Of a stretch of 64,000 bases of DNA, positions 10,946-23,478 are shown piece after piece (the stretch's first letter is position 1; each line of letters begins with the position of its first letter). The translations under genes and the position numbers were made by a program. The notes below the pieces were generated by a model. The model was given only the letters and a program-made list of their open reading frames with translations, was not told the origin of the DNA and searched no databases. Source of the DNA: Rhabdophis nuchalis (lineage: Eukaryota; Chordata; Lepidosauria; Squamata; Natricidae); contig CM077646.1 of assembly GCA_039707465.1 (NCBI GenBank), positions 78,888,715-78,952,714 on the forward strand, written 5' to 3'.

Positions 10946-12409
10946 CAATATCAGGCTTGGGAACAACCCAGTTTGTCAATTCTTGTTGCAAGCAATAGAA
11001 CACTCAGTTGGTTTAAAAAAAAAAAAGGTAGGCCATGCTCTTGCACCAGGAAAAAAGAAAAAAAATATGCATTGTAAAGAAATTGAACGTGAACTGCAGG
11101 AACAATGAAGTTTGCCCCACAGTCAATTAGTAACCCTACCTTTATGTGGAGGTCATTAAACACATCTCCTTCTAAAAATGGGATCAAAGTACTTGTTAAC
11201 TATTACTCAACTCATAGCACATTTTTTTCCCCATTTCACAAATGTGAGCTGGCTGCACTTTTGCCTCTTTGTGATCATTTCATCTCTATAAAAACAACTG
11301 ATAAAAAAGAGTCCAGTGAGATCAAATGATTGAAAGAAGCAAAGCTAGGAAACATGGCAAGCAGAACAATCGTGAGCTGGAGAGAGGGACTTAAATGCCT
11401 TCTACAAAGTGGTTTTTCTTTTCTTTTCTGAAAACCTTTGCAAATGTTCTTTCTCTGAAATACGGCGCTGAAAATTAGGATTGGAACAAATCAGGAGGGC
11501 AGAGAACCTGAAGATAAAAACAATGAATTTAATGGACAACCTGGCTGCAGAGGAGAGGGGCCAGGCTTCTGATTAGAGATTTAAAGGGTTAAGAAGCCTT
11601 TAATTATAGAGATGACTGTATGAAGTGGCAGATTTTAACGTGGGAGAGCCTGCCAAGAATGGTTAGAACGTTTTTTTTTCTCAGAGCTTTGTCCTCCAAA
11701 ATTTCTAAAGTAGTTTCGTGATGCCCCCTGAGTGTCCTCACTACTGCTGACCTTGTCGTAGATAGATTTCTCTCCATTAACCACTGTTTGCTTAGACTTG
11801 CCAACTGCTGAATACCGAAATCAACAGCAAGCTAGCGTCTCCTCATTCTGACCTGTGCTTCTTTCTGTAGCGAGATAAAAGCAAGAATAGCTGCCCTGGG
11901 TAGGGGGAGTTGCAGAATTGTCCCTGAGCCTAAAAGAAGATTTGAGGGGAAGGAGCAGCAAGGCACAATAGCAACTGGACTTCTGCAAAGAGGGGGCAGA
12001 GCTGAAGAGTCAGAGGAGGAGATGTAATGAGGACTCAGCCCAATGGAAATCTGAGTGCCACACAGCTGCAGTGGAAAAATTACAATCCTACCTTCGCAGT
12101 GTTTCCCTGGAGCAGCAGCTGAGTCACAAAGTAATTGGCTTAGCTACCGAAGTGCCTTAAAAGACAAATGGCAATACGGGGACCAGGTGTATAGATCAGT
12201 CTCAGATTAATGTAACTCCTATGTGTAGAAGCTCCTGATTCATACAAATGGTAGCTCAGCTTACGGAATTGCTTCCAGTCTACTCGATCAAAGAAAAAAA
12301 GATGTGCCTGAATGTGCTGGTCTGTGGGTGAATAAAGATTAATTTCATGTGCCTGAAGACTTCTTTAAAAAAATCTCTATATATGGATCTCAAATTAGAA
12401 TTGAAGTTG
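10946..12409. other. No feature recognised
   Basis: Unique-looking sequence with only short frames; no splice-flanked coding segment was found. Confidence 0.6.
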
Positions 12410-12417
12410 GTCTAGCA

Positions 12418-12486
12418 CAGGCTGGCTGGGGAATTCTGGGAGTTGAAGTCCACCAGTCTTAAAAGAGCCGACTTTGCAGACCCCTG
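12418..12486. mobile_element. Half-length MITE with target duplications
   Basis: Only CAG plus the right arm of the CAAAGTCGG subfamily is left (aaaagagccgactttgcag then acccctg). It is still flanked by exact duplications gtctagca at 12410-12417 and 12487-12494, so the left arm was probably lost after insertion. Confidence 0.8.
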
Positions 12487-12494
12487 GTCTAGCA

Positions 12495-12991
12495 CCATGA
12501 TGGCCAACCTATGTCACACGTGCCACAGGTGGCACATGGAGCCATTTGTTAGGGCGCAGAGGCATTGCCCTGTCAGCTCCAGCAACCTTCTTTTGAGGCC
12601 ATTTTTTGCCCTCTGGAGGTTTTCTTGAAGCCTCCAGAGCACGAAAAACTGGCCCTATGGGCAAACCAGAAGTCCAGGAACAGACTTCCAGTTTGCTCAT
12701 AGGGCCATTTTTTGTCCTCCGGAGGCTTCAAGAGGCTTCACTGAAGGCTCCAGAAGGCCTCTGGGAGGGAGGGGGAAGCTGTTTTTGCCCTCCCCAGGCT
12801 CCTAGAAAGCCTCTGGAGCCTATGGAGGGTGGAAAAATGTGCCAAAAGTGGCACTGGTCACTTGTAGGGGGAGCACACACATGCATGCTGGGGTCGTGTG
12901 CATAGCATTATGGGTGTGGCACGCCTGCGCATGAATCCCCTGCAATCCTCTGCTTTTGGCACGTGAGCCAATTAAAGGTTAGCCAGCCCTG
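12495..12991. mobile_element. hAT-type nonautonomous element sharing a duplication with its neighbour
   Basis: Starts ccatgatggccaacct and ends aggttagccagccctg, a pair of imperfect inverted ends. Flanked by gtctagca at 12487-12494 and 12992-12999. Interior is GC-richer and made of internal repeats of cctccagaggc-type blocks. The open frames in it are not genes. Confidence 0.75.
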
Positions 12992-13153
12992 GTCTAGCAT
13001 CATTTATTTCTATATACATGTTCTACATCTCCCAGTGGAGATTATAGGTAGTATTCTGTTTCTCAGTTCAGATTCCACATTTCTGGAACATAGGTATGAT
13101 ACGGCAATAAATATTTTATAGTAGCACAACTGGTAATTGTGTTTGAAACTGTA

Positions 13154-13541
13154 CAGGTCGTCCTCGACTTACAACAGTTTATTTACTGACCATTTGAACT
13201 TCCAGCGGCACTGAAAAAAGTGGCATGGTCATTTTTCACACTTATGACCATTGCATTGCATCATCAGGTGATTAAAATTCAGATGCTGGGCAACTGATCA
13301 TATTTATGATGGTTGCTGTGTCCCAGGGTCATAGGATCCCCTTTTGCGACCTTCAGACCTGGAAAGTCAATGGGGAAACCAGATTCACTTAACAACCATG
13401 TTACTATTTTAACAACTGCAGTGGTTCCTTTAACAATGGTGGCAAGAAAGGTCATAGAATGAGGAAAACTCACTTAACAAATTTCTCACTTAGCAAGATA
13501 AATTTTGGACTCAATTGTGGTCGTAAGTCAAGGACTACTTG
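13154..13541. mobile_element. Nonautonomous DNA element with terminal inverted repeats (GTCCTCGACTTAC group)
   Basis: Left end caggtcgtcctcgacttac and right end gtaagtcaaggactacttg are inverted repeats. Inner segments such as cacttaacaa and ggtcataggatcccctttt recur in the 16.4 and 27.4 kb copies. Superfamily not determined. Confidence 0.7.
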
Positions 13542-13864
13542 CACTGAAAATTCAACAGAGAATTATAATATAAAAAACTGGAAGACTTTAAAAAAAATAA
13601 AAATAAAATTGGACGTTGGAAAATGTAGCCGCCTTCTTAACAGATTGGGATGAGGATAAGAAAACATAAATGTGAGAAACGGGAAAATTAGAGTTGAGAG
13701 TTAAGTAACGTCTGAATCTCCCATAATCACTTCATCAACAAAGCAGGATAATTGAATGATTAAATGAAATCAATTATATTTAGAAGTACCTGGAAATCAT
13801 GGTAGCCCAAAAGGTAAAGTATGTTTCTCAGGTAAACAACTGAATGTACTGATATATATTATCT

Positions 13865-13999
13865 CAGGGGTCTCCAACCTTTGCAACTTTAAGTCTGAAG
13901 GACTTCAGCTCCCAGACTTCTCCAGCCAGCAAAGCTGGCTGGAGAATTCTGGGAGCTGAAGTCCTTCAGACTTAAAGTTGCAAAGGTTGGAGACCCCTG
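13865..13999. mobile_element. Palindromic hAT-type MITE
   Basis: 135 bp, almost perfect inverted repeat, ends CAGGGGTCTCC/ggagacccctg. Exact duplications tattatct at 13857-13864 and 14000-14007. Confidence 0.95.
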
Positions 14000-14007
14000 T
14001 ATTATCT

Positions 14008-15285
14008 GACGGAAGTGCTTCTCATTTAAGCACCCTATTTTATACAGGAGGATTAACTACTTAAGCTTGAAAGAAAGAGTGGGAGATTAGAACCCATGAG
14101 TGGGGAGAAGAAGCTGTGATACTACAGGGAGAGCAAACAACCACTTTGAAATCAGAGAAAAAGAAGGGAATAAATAAGTATGGTGAGGCAGAAGAAGAGA
14201 AAATAATTGATAGGTCAATTTACACTGTTTTTCCATGGTTCTGCAGAATTGCTTGCAGAAAATTGCAAGGCACCTTACACTTAAAAACTGTGCCAGTTCC
14301 TAACACATTTTTAACTACAAAGGTGAATGCCAAATGCTAATGTACTGGCATAATTGGTGCTGCCTCAATAGCCATGTTCTATTCTGCCTTGGTATGAAGG
14401 TTTGTGAGTGGTGCCCTTCTTGCCCAAATGCAAAGGCAGGGACTGAGGGATTGCTTTAGCCAATTTTCAAATTTCCTGACAGGTTGCTTCATAGGATACC
14501 ACTCCATGGTGATCACTACTCCTCACTCAGTCTATTTCTCCCCACCTGCCTAGCAGTCTTCCACAAGCACAGGGTAAATGAGGAGAGCATCTCATCAGGA
14601 AAGCTTCCTCCTATGTCATCCTGTGTGCCTCCTCTGCCTCACTCACATGTCAGCCAAGCTATTTTCAGACTACTTTCTAAAATCTAGACTACTCAGTTTG
14701 TGATCAGAAATAGCCCAAGGGGCAATCACAATCTTGGGAGAGGGGTCAGGTGTTTAGGAACATTTAAGCACCATTGGCTTCACCCCAGATACCTGTGTTA
14801 TACTGTACCTGTGGCCTGTTGCTTGGACCCCATAGCAAAACAAGGAGAACGTTTGTCCATTTTGCTTCAATTCCATTATATCTCACAGTGATAAGTGCTA
14901 CATGGTATGGCAGTATTGGCAACGACCGGCAGCATCTTTAAGCAGCCCCCAAGAGATGCAAATTGGCACTGGCAATTGGCAACATGGATCCTTGCCCCAC
15001 CCTTAGGTTTATAAAACCTGTAGAATCTTCAGCTACCAGAAATCTCTTGTCAACAAAACAGGCAAAAAATTTCAATGCATTCATTGTAAGACAAGGCTGG
15101 CAACACTCCAGCTATCTTTCCCACTTTAAACGGAATTGTGTGCTGCTGAGGAATAGCTGCTTCTCCAGAGACTGCTGGTTTCCTTTTTATAAACATAGGT
15201 TGACTAGTGCTCTTTCAGAGGACTAGTAGAAAGATAGATTTTTAAAAAAGAGATCCAGGGCTTGTATGCAAGGGTCTAGATCAGC
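14008..15285. other. No feature recognised
   Basis: Unique-looking sequence between two MITEs; short frames show no recognisable domain. Confidence 0.55.
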
Positions 15286-15311
15286 GCTTCTCAGTCTTGA
15301 AAACTTTAACA

Positions 15312-15425
15312 CAGGGGTCTCCAACCTTTGCAACTTTAAGTCTGAAGGACTTCAGCTCCCAGACTTCTCCAGCCAGCAAAGCTGAAGGCCTTCAGACTTA
15401 AAGTTGCAAAGGTTGGAGACCCCTG
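15312..15425. mobile_element. Palindromic hAT-type MITE, shortened, nested in an older one
   Basis: Same subfamily as 13865-13999 but lacking about 20 bp at the centre. Duplications ctttaaca (15304-15311) and ctttaaga (15426-15433). Flanks at about 15286-15311 and 15426-15500 look like an older MITE (cagcgcttctcagtcttg ... gaaattgaagtccacac) that it split. Confidence 0.85.
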
Positions 15426-15711
15426 CTTTAAGATATGCGGACTTCAGTCCTGACCAGGAAATTCTGGAAATTGAAGTCCACACACCTCAAAGTTGATAAG
15501 GTTGTCATGCATCTGCTACTGCAAAGGCCAAGCACCTATGTCCCTCACCACCCAAGCACAGATGGGGACTTTCCAGCAGCTAAAAAGAAAGGACAGCAGC
15601 CTCAAGGTGCCAACTTAATCCAGGCAGTTCCCAGCTCCTGTTGCCACATTGTCAACAAGATGTGTGTCTGGAGGAAAAGGAAAATCCTACTTTAAAATTG
15701 AATGTATAGTG

Positions 15712-15846
15712 CAGGGGTCTCCAACCTTTGCAACTTTAAGTCTGAAGGACTTCAGCTCCCAGAATTCTCCAGCCAGCTTTGCTGGCTGGAGAACTCTGGG
15801 AGCTGAAGTCCTTCAGACTTAAAGTTGCAAAGGTTGGAGACCCCTG
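15712..15846. mobile_element. Palindromic hAT-type MITE
   Basis: 135-bp near-perfect palindrome, same subfamily as the 13.9 kb copy. Exact duplications gtatagtg at 15704-15711 and 15847-15854. Confidence 0.95.
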
Positions 15847-16379
15847 GTATAGTGTATGTGTGTTCGGGCACATTTCTGTTGCGCACCGCAGTTCACTTTC
15901 CATGACAGCTTCGTATCTTTCGTAAATGTGATGAATCTTAGTGAAGGTTTTTTGGGGGGGGTTGGGGTTTTTTTGTTTTTTGTTTGCAAAAATTGTACAT
16001 TTCAAATTAGAAATACCATTTAGTGACTAGTTACTAATTAACCTCCCGAGCAAAACAAAAGCAGCTGCATGAAAATAAATAAAGGCAAACAAATGAGAAC
16101 ATTTCACATGCCCACTTTAAAAATAAACTTCCCTTTAAATAATTCCCATTTGGAAAGAAATACAATGTTTATTTCTAGGCACTTTTCATTTCTTTTGTAT
16201 ATTCCCTCCTCCATCCTGATACTTTCATTTGGAGTGGGTAGGCATCTCTGGTGTGATGATCAAAAATACACTGGCCGCTTATTTGGGGAAAGGATGGATA
16301 AAATTACAGGTTCCCACAGGAGGCTATTAATAAAACCTTCGTTCTGGTTCCTAAGACAGATAAAAATGACTATTTGATA

Positions 16380-16795
16380 CAAGTAGTCCTCAAATTACAA
16401 ACACAACAGAGCCCAACATTTCTGTTGTCAAGCAAAACACTTGTTAAATGAATTTTGCCCCATTTTAAGACCTTTCTTGCCAGAGCTGTTAAGTGAATCA
16501 CTGCAGTGGTTACATTACTAACAAGGCTGTTCTCCATTGAGGCTTCTCCATTGAGTTGGCTTGTCAGAAGTTTGCAACAGGTGATCACATGACCCACCCA
16601 CCCACACACACATACATACACACTGCAACTCTCATAAATATGACTCAGTTGCTCAGTGTCTGCATTTTGATGAAATGATCATGGGGATGCTGCAATGGTT
16701 GTAAATGTGAAAAATGATCATAAGTCACTTTTTTTTCAGTGCAGCAGTAACTTTGGATGGTGACTAAATGAACTCTTGCAAGCCAAAGACTGTAT
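16380..16795. mobile_element. Nonautonomous DNA element (GTCCTCGACTTAC group), older copy
   Basis: Left end caagtagtcctcaaattac, right end gcaagccaaagactgtatg; interior shares gttaagtgaatcactgcag with the 13.2 kb copy. Confidence 0.65.
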
Positions 16796-17226
16796 GTAAG
16801 AAATTGGTAAAGATGTATTGTACATGGTACCCTTTGCTCATATGGAGTGACAATCAAGTGAAAAGAGAAGGCAACGTGAAAGGCAAAGAGAGGCAGAAGA
16901 GAAAAAATTCAGAAGCAGCTGCATGGATTAGAAATGGTCATTTGTATATCACAAAAGCAAAGCAAATGTATCAGAGAATAGAGCCACCCATTAACTAGCA
17001 GTGACTGATTGTAATATACAGATAGGCATTGAGGTATAATTACAGCTTATCTCATAGGAATGGCCAGGTGATCTGTTTAATTGCTCAGCTTGCCATCCGG
17101 AGCTGATATGAAACTTCAAGGCTCTTTCCGCTTCATATGGTGCTTTTCTTTTTTCTTCTTCTTTTACCTTTCAAGTGAACTTGGATTGGACAGCCTTCAG
17201 TTCTTGGAAGGTTAGGGCACCTTAAC

Positions 17227-17647
17227 AGGGGTGGGCTTCAAAAATTTTAGCAAGGGATTCTTTGCCCAGTTGCTGGGTGGGCATGGCCTAATTGGCCTTC
17301 TGCACCACTGTGTGTGTGTGAGGAAGTGTTTTTGCCCTCCCTGAGCTCTAGAGGCTTTCCTTGAGCCTCCGGGAGGGCAGAAATTGCTTCCCTAGGCTCT
17401 AGAGGCCAATAACAGGCCCATTTTCGGCCTTCCCCAACTTCCAGTAGGCCCGTTTTTTTTGCCCTCCCCAAGCCTCCACATGCACCTGCACTTACCTGCA
17501 TTCAAATGGACCACATGGGGACTTCTGGGAGGAGTAGGGCAGGGTAGGCGGGGCCAGCTAGGAGTGGGATTTGGGGTTCTCTGAACTGCACAGAATCTTA
17601 GCTAGAGGTTCTCCTGAACCCCTGCGACCCTCCAGCAACCCCACCCC
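17227..17647. mobile_element. Probable hAT-type nonautonomous element
   Basis: Ends caggggtgggcttc and aaccccacccctg. Interior resembles the 12.5 kb element (gaggctttccttgagcctcc). Target duplication not clear. Confidence 0.6.
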
Positions 17648-17649
17648 TG

Positions 17650-18639
17650 CCTACAACTATAGTTTTAGGTGTCTTCCTTGAACCATGCCTGAGCAGAGTT
17701 AATGGCACCAGAGATTATAACATTGGCGATGCCCCATAGGTTGTGTTATCTTCTCCAACACATGGTTGCAGCATGGAGTTTTTATGTAAGGATATTTTAA
17801 TGTCTTACACATCACTGCAGCACAAAAAGTGATTTCGTTGTTCCCTGTTAATTATTAGTCATGCTATTGCAAAACACCAGAAAATTGAACTTTATTTGAA
17901 TCAGCAATATTTAACACTATAAAATACACCACAACCTCAAAATCTCTCTCTCTTTCTTTCTATAAACACACACGTCCAAATTTGGTCTTTATTTTTTTAG
18001 CTATGCAACACATAGATCCTAATATATTATCTTCAACTTTAAAAATATCTAGGTAGAAATGCTGAATAATATTTGAAATATAACGATGTAATTATGTTCC
18101 TTAAAAGTTACTTATACATTCCTACATCTTGCCAGACTTTGGTTTTCTTTTTTCTTTTGTTTGCTTTTCCTTCTCTCTTGTTTGCTTTTCCTTCCCTCTT
18201 GTTCTGTTTGCTATTCCCAATGACCTGTTGATGCTCCATTTGTTTCAATCCAATGTACAATCACAAGCTCACAAGCTAGACATTGTTTCAATCCAATGTA
18301 CGCTCACAAGTGAATTTCTGGGAATCCATAGACATCTTGAAATCAATGCTAATTATTAAAAGATGTGATCATGCTATATCAGTTCAGGATGAATCATTTC
18401 CTGTACCCTGTCGCTATAATCAAAAAAATAATAATAACCATGTTATAACACAGATACAATTGGTATTCTATCTCAGCACCATTCAGTTCCCTCAGGTTAA
18501 CATATTTTTTTAATTAGAGCAGATTTTTAAAACTGCTTTGGAAGAGAAGGATCCCACTTAATTAAGAGTAAAGTCTGTTTATCTTAACAAGGCTTACGTC
18601 TGAGTAAACATGCATAAAATTAGATTGTAAGATATTTTT
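17650..18639. other. No feature recognised
   Basis: AT-rich, with a short direct duplication of tttcaatccaatgtac(a/g)(a/c)tcac at about 18241-18265 and 18284-18308. Confidence 0.55.
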
Positions 18640-18705
18640 ATTCATTGATTGACTGATTGATTGATTATATGCTAGCAAGTCAATTTCAACTTCTAGTGAC
18701 CACAT

Positions 18706-18901
18706 CAGTGGTGGGTTTCTGCAGGCTCGACCCTACTCGCGAGAGCCGGTTGGTGAAATTTAGAGAACCGGTGAGAGGGGGTTCCACCGGCATATCTGGA
18801 AGTAAATCTGGCCCGCCGCTGCCAGTGACCCAACGGGAAGGAAAGGAAAGGAAAGGAAGGAAGGAAAGAAGGAAGGAAGGAAGGAAGGAAGGAAGGAAGG
18901 A

Positions 18902-18941
<40 letters not shown>

Positions 18942-19118
18942 ATTTATCATCACAATTGAGTCCAAAATTTTAGTTGTTAAGCAAGAGCGTTGTTAAATGA
19001 GTTTCACCACATTTTAAAAGGTGGCCACTCCTACCCTGTCACATGACTACCAAGCCACGCCCACAAAATAGGCCACACCTACAGAGTAGGTTCTAAAAAA
19101 ATTTGAAACCCACCACTG
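18706..19118. mobile_element. hAT-type nonautonomous element (CAGTGGTGGGTT group)
   Basis: Ends cagtggtgggtttc and gaaacccaccactg, perfect inverted termini. Exact duplications gaccacat at 18698-18705 and 19119-19126. Contains a GGAA/GAAA array and the same 'gcaagagcgttgttaaatga' segment as the 10 kb copy. Confidence 0.95.
18838..18942. repeat. GGAA / GAAA microsatellite
   Basis: GGAAA units, then about 10 GGAA units, then about 10 GAAA units, inside the hAT element at 18706-19118. Confidence 0.97.
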
Positions 19119-19270
19119 GACCACATAGATAGATTTTCTTTATGATGTTCTATCCCTTACCTCTTCTTTGATGATGCCAAACAGGGTACTCATCACCACT
19201 GTGACTCCATTCACCTTGCTGCTGGTCATCCTCTTTCCTTTCCTTCTACTTTCCCCAACATTAGAGCTTT

Positions 19271-20801
19271 AGAAACAATTCATTCACATTGTCAGTCTGT
19301 GGAAAGGTAATCAAATGAAAAGGTACAAATCTGAAAAGCAAAAGTTGCCAAAAAAAAGTCTATCTGGACCTTATTAATCCAAGCGGCCCAGCTGAATTTC
19401 TTATGTGTTCCTCGTGAACCGAAAAGCTGGAAAGTTATGCAGTGACACATTTCTGTACTTTAAACCTGGATGAACTTGACATTCCTCTAGCCCTTTTGGC
19501 ACGAGAAAGAGTATATAAAAAAAAGAGGAGACAAGATTAAAACAGCTCTGCATTTTAGAGTTGTTCTCAAAATGCTTCCTTTGTCAGCTTGGTCAATAGG
19601 AATGGACAGAATTGGACCAATTAAGTTTTGTGTGCATGAAAACAGCAATCAATAGCTCTGGAAAATATTCATTAGGGTCTGAATTGAAACTGTTGCTTGG
19701 ATCCAGACTGAAATTAGGAAAATTTGGCCTTTGTTCTCCCATAATTTAGCATGTTGCCAACAAAAATAGTCATAACACTTTGGTTTTCAGCAAAATATAA
19801 TGCCATTCACTGAAGAGATGAGGATGAGACATTCTACATTTCCAAATAATTAGATCCAGATATTCAAGCTATGTTTCTAAGTGTTCAGAATTTTGTTGCA
19901 CAGGACAGAGTGAGGTGACATTTGCAGTGATAGTAATCCTGTGCCAAGCAAATGGAAAAACCCATTGCAGAGATCAGTAAGAAATAAGGATCCTTTCTAC
20001 TGAATGCGAGGGAGCCATGTTACTTCCTTTTAAAGTCCTCAAATCTCTGAAAAGATTCTTCATCAAAATCAGAAAGAATTGAAATCCACTTGCTCTATTT
20101 TGCGAAAATGACTGCCTGTTGCAAATTATTTTTCAGAATCTGAAATCCAAAAGGGGAATTCTTGGAGTTAAAATCCACCCATCTAAAGTGGCTGAAGTTG
20201 ACAAGCACTGGTTTAGACCCAGAGACAAAACTCTGTGCTGAAAATTCTTTAACATTTGACTGCATCTGCAGTAACAGCACTTCCACCCTTCAGACAATGT
20301 CCAGAAAGAAAAAGAAAAAAGCAATGGCACCATATTAAAAGTAAGAATTCCCAAACCTTCTGGTTTTTTCCATCAGCTTTGAGGTAGATTTATCCATTCT
20401 TTGGGAATTTGGAATGTGTGTGTGCTGGTTTCACAGGCCAGAAGTTGCCATCCTACTTCTCATACTTCCTTTTGCCCTTGCAGTAATCTCCATGTCATTT
20501 TTTAAAACATCAGGATTCTCAATGTTGTTAGTCCAGGCCTGAATTCATATTTCCCTACACTACAATCATGTCTTTACTTTTGGTTTGGTGGTGGAATCCA
20601 TGGGGGTAACAAAAAAAAATGTTGCTCACTTCTATACAAAAGAGCAGAATTTTAATTGCACAGCTGCCACTGCCATCTTGACTTTTTTTGATTTCTTACA
20701 TGGGCATCACTGGATGCTAGTGAGTTAGATTTATGTTTTAAAGGTGTGTATAGTTCATTTGTGGTTGGTAACCTATTCCTGTTTATTGACCTTGACTACA
20801 G
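19271..20801. other. Mostly unannotated
   Basis: Only the half MITE at 20152-20211 is recognisable. Confidence 0.55.
20152..20211. mobile_element. Right half of an old palindromic MITE
   Basis: ggggaattcttggagttaaa followed by atccacccatctaaagtggc and an end caagcactg match the right arm of the MITE group. Left arm not found. Confidence 0.5.
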
Positions 20802-21070
20802 AGGTGGCATTCAGCAGGTTCTGACCAGTTCTAGAGAACTGGTAGTGGAAATTTTGAGTAGTTCAGAGAACTGGTAAATACCACCTCTGACTGGCCACAT
20901 CCCCACCTATTCTCTGCCTTCTGAGTCCCAGCTGATTGGGTAGAAATTGAGATTTTGCAGTAACCTTCTCCTGGAGTGGGGAGGGAATACAGATTTTACA
21001 GTATCCTTCCCCTGCCACACCCACCAAGCCACACCCACCAAGCCACACCACACCCACCAAGTCATGCCCA
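20802..21070. mobile_element. hAT-type element (CAGAGGTGG group)
   Basis: Starts cagaggtggcattcagcagg like the 57.7 kb copy. Has a short inner palindrome closing at taccacctctg and then direct repeats of 'caccaagccacac'. Right end not clear. Confidence 0.65.
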
Positions 21071-23478
21071 CAGAACTTACTTTCTTAGCTAAACTCCTAA
21101 GCAATCTACAGAGGCACATTATAGCATAACTGAAAAAGAAAAGAAAAGGATTGACTAGCTAAGAGCAAAAAATGTTCATTAAAACCAAGACCAAGTCACA
21201 GGTGGTTCACACAATGCATTTAAAATCTGTCACACTGAGAAACAAAGAAATAAAAGTAAACAAATAAAGATGGTTTGATTGATTTTAACTTATGCCAAAT
21301 AAATACACCAAATTTTATCTCATTAAAAACAAGTTTAGAAAACACGGTGAGCAAAGTCTGTGAAGCCAGTCTGGTTCCAGCGTGTTCATTTTTATTTATT
21401 TTGAAGATTTATATAGTAGGTCTCCAAATTGCATAGTAAATCAAATAATACCTCAATAATATTGCCTGTCAACAAAAATTATGTTCCTAAATTAACGTTC
21501 ATAAACTAACATATCAAACAATATATATATATATCCAAAGCTCACTAATCATATATGCCATCTCTCTGAAGATGGAATCTTTGATTGTCCTACCTCAACA
21601 GCCAGAGAATAACGCTTTCCTGAAGGGTGACAGATGGCTAATAGCTTTTTTTAACATACATTTTCTCATTGATCCCTCTCTTCTTTATGCTTTTTCTTGG
21701 AATGAAATCTCTAGATGGATGTATTTTGTATCATCTGAATTCTTTTCTTTCAAACACAAGTAAGACACTGGAGAAGGCTTTGTTATAGGTACACTCACAG
21801 GAGAAGAAAAAATGTGGCTTATCATCAAGATGGTTTTGAATGCAGACAATGTTTTGTTTGTCTTCACAACTGGACACTGGCACTATGTGTGTGTGCGTTG
21901 TTCGCTTTTAATAAAGAAAGATGTCAGCAAGCTGGAAAAGCAATACTGACACTGCATACTTTTAGGTAAACATGTTATCTAACCTATCAAAGCATTAAAA
22001 ATACAGCATGCCTTTCGTAGAGACATTTCCAGGTTAAAAAATTTCAATATACTGCATTTATTGGATAGTAATATTGACTTTCTCAGTATGAGCCTTCTGC
22101 ATCAGACCCCAATTCATTTTGATGCAGCGGCAATCAGTCTGATGGAACAAAGAAAAATCCATCTTTGCATCACAAACAATGCTGCCTATATTTAGAGAAG
22201 TATATTTATCAATTTCTTTATGACAGATGCACCATGTTTAAGCACCTCTTTCTCTCTTTCTCTCTCTGTATACTCTCTCTCTCTCCCTCCCTCCCTGCGT
22301 GCATGTGTGTGTATATGCGTGTGTGTGTTACAACCAACTAGAGAAAATACATGATTTTACACTGCAACATGATTTACTTTTGAATTACCTTCCCTTCTGT
22401 TACCCTTCTCCTCCTTCTACCCCTCTTGGATCTCCCTTCTTGCCACAACACCCAAATCTGTCCCAAACGTGAAGCGTAAACACATCCCAAATCGTAGATG
22501 TGTATGTCCTTCAAACAAAATTTTAAATCCCAAGTTATAGATGCAGTTGGCTGCACAGAAAATTCTTGGATCTGGCAGAGATTTGGGCTGATATTGAATG
22601 TAAGGCACGGCTCACTAACTTGCAATCATAGTAGTGCTAAAACAGTTCTGAAAGGCTGACTTGTAGCTGATAAGCAAACAAGCTGTGATTTAAAGGTTTA
22701 TTCCTTATTTCTGACTTCACTTCTAAATCTGTATGGTTTCACTGTGCGATTTTCTTATATTTGTTAATTGTAAAATTTCAGTACTAAAGTACTTCTCAAG
22801 ATACTCTAGCAAGCTTAGGAACCCTGATTGAAATGTAATAACTGAACTTTCCCAATGTCTGCCAAAAAAATAATTGTACAACCTCAGTAATTTCTGGTAG
22901 GAAGAAAGTTTACTGATTTCAAGGCCTGGTGGAATTAACCACCTTTCAGGGGCATAATAAAGGATTCAGGATTTACATATTGACAAAGATAAAAGCTGCT
23001 ATTCAGGCGACACAAACTGAATTAATGTATAGCCATTAAGAACTATTTATGATTCACAACATTTTTTATAGATTACAACATTTTATTTTTAAAACCTCAT
23101 CTTGGGGACTTTCAGGGAACAAATGAAAGATTGAAGATGGTTCCACAAAAATTGGAGCTGACAACTGAGATGGAATGAAAAACCATTGAATAGACCAGGT
23201 CTTTGTAATTCCTCTCCAGACAAGGAGAGAGCTTGAGATTGTCCACAAGCGTTCCATACATCTGTTCCTCATGAGGAATCCCCATGACAGTAGAGTCCAG
23301 TGGATGTAGAGCTCTGGGAGACTAAGGAATAGCCAACTTGCTTAAATCATGGTCAGTGCCTTTGAAAGGACACTAACTTTGCATATTTTCTTTTTAAATC
23401 ACTTTTGGAAATAACTTGCTAATAGTTGTCCAGTTATTAGAAACCTTTGGATGACAAGTTTTATAGCACTGTGCGAGT
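21071..23478. other. Mostly unannotated
   Basis: AT-rich sequence with the simple repeat at 22240-22332 and no recognisable coding. Confidence 0.55.
22240..22332. repeat. CT then GT simple repeats
   Basis: tctctctttctctctct, ctctctctctccctcc, then a gcatgtgtgtgtatatgcgtg run. Confidence 0.9.

Larger units (their letters stand above)
18640..19270 (-). mobile_element. LINE 3'-like repeat, split by a hAT element
   Basis: Left part 18640-18705 (gattgattatatgctagcaa-type) and right part 19119-19270 (gatagattttctttatg ... ccttgctgctggtcatcc) are two halves of one repeat family also seen at 28140, 30725 and 55570. The minus strand of relatives reads MLEK.EGK.GRG..AARWID, a LINE C-terminal pattern. 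Family name not known to me. Confidence 0.6.

Noticed and set aside
12443..12905. Frames of 60-100 codons rich in Pro, Glu and Gly
   Set aside because: They lie inside the hAT element at 12495-12991, built from short GC-rich internal repeats.
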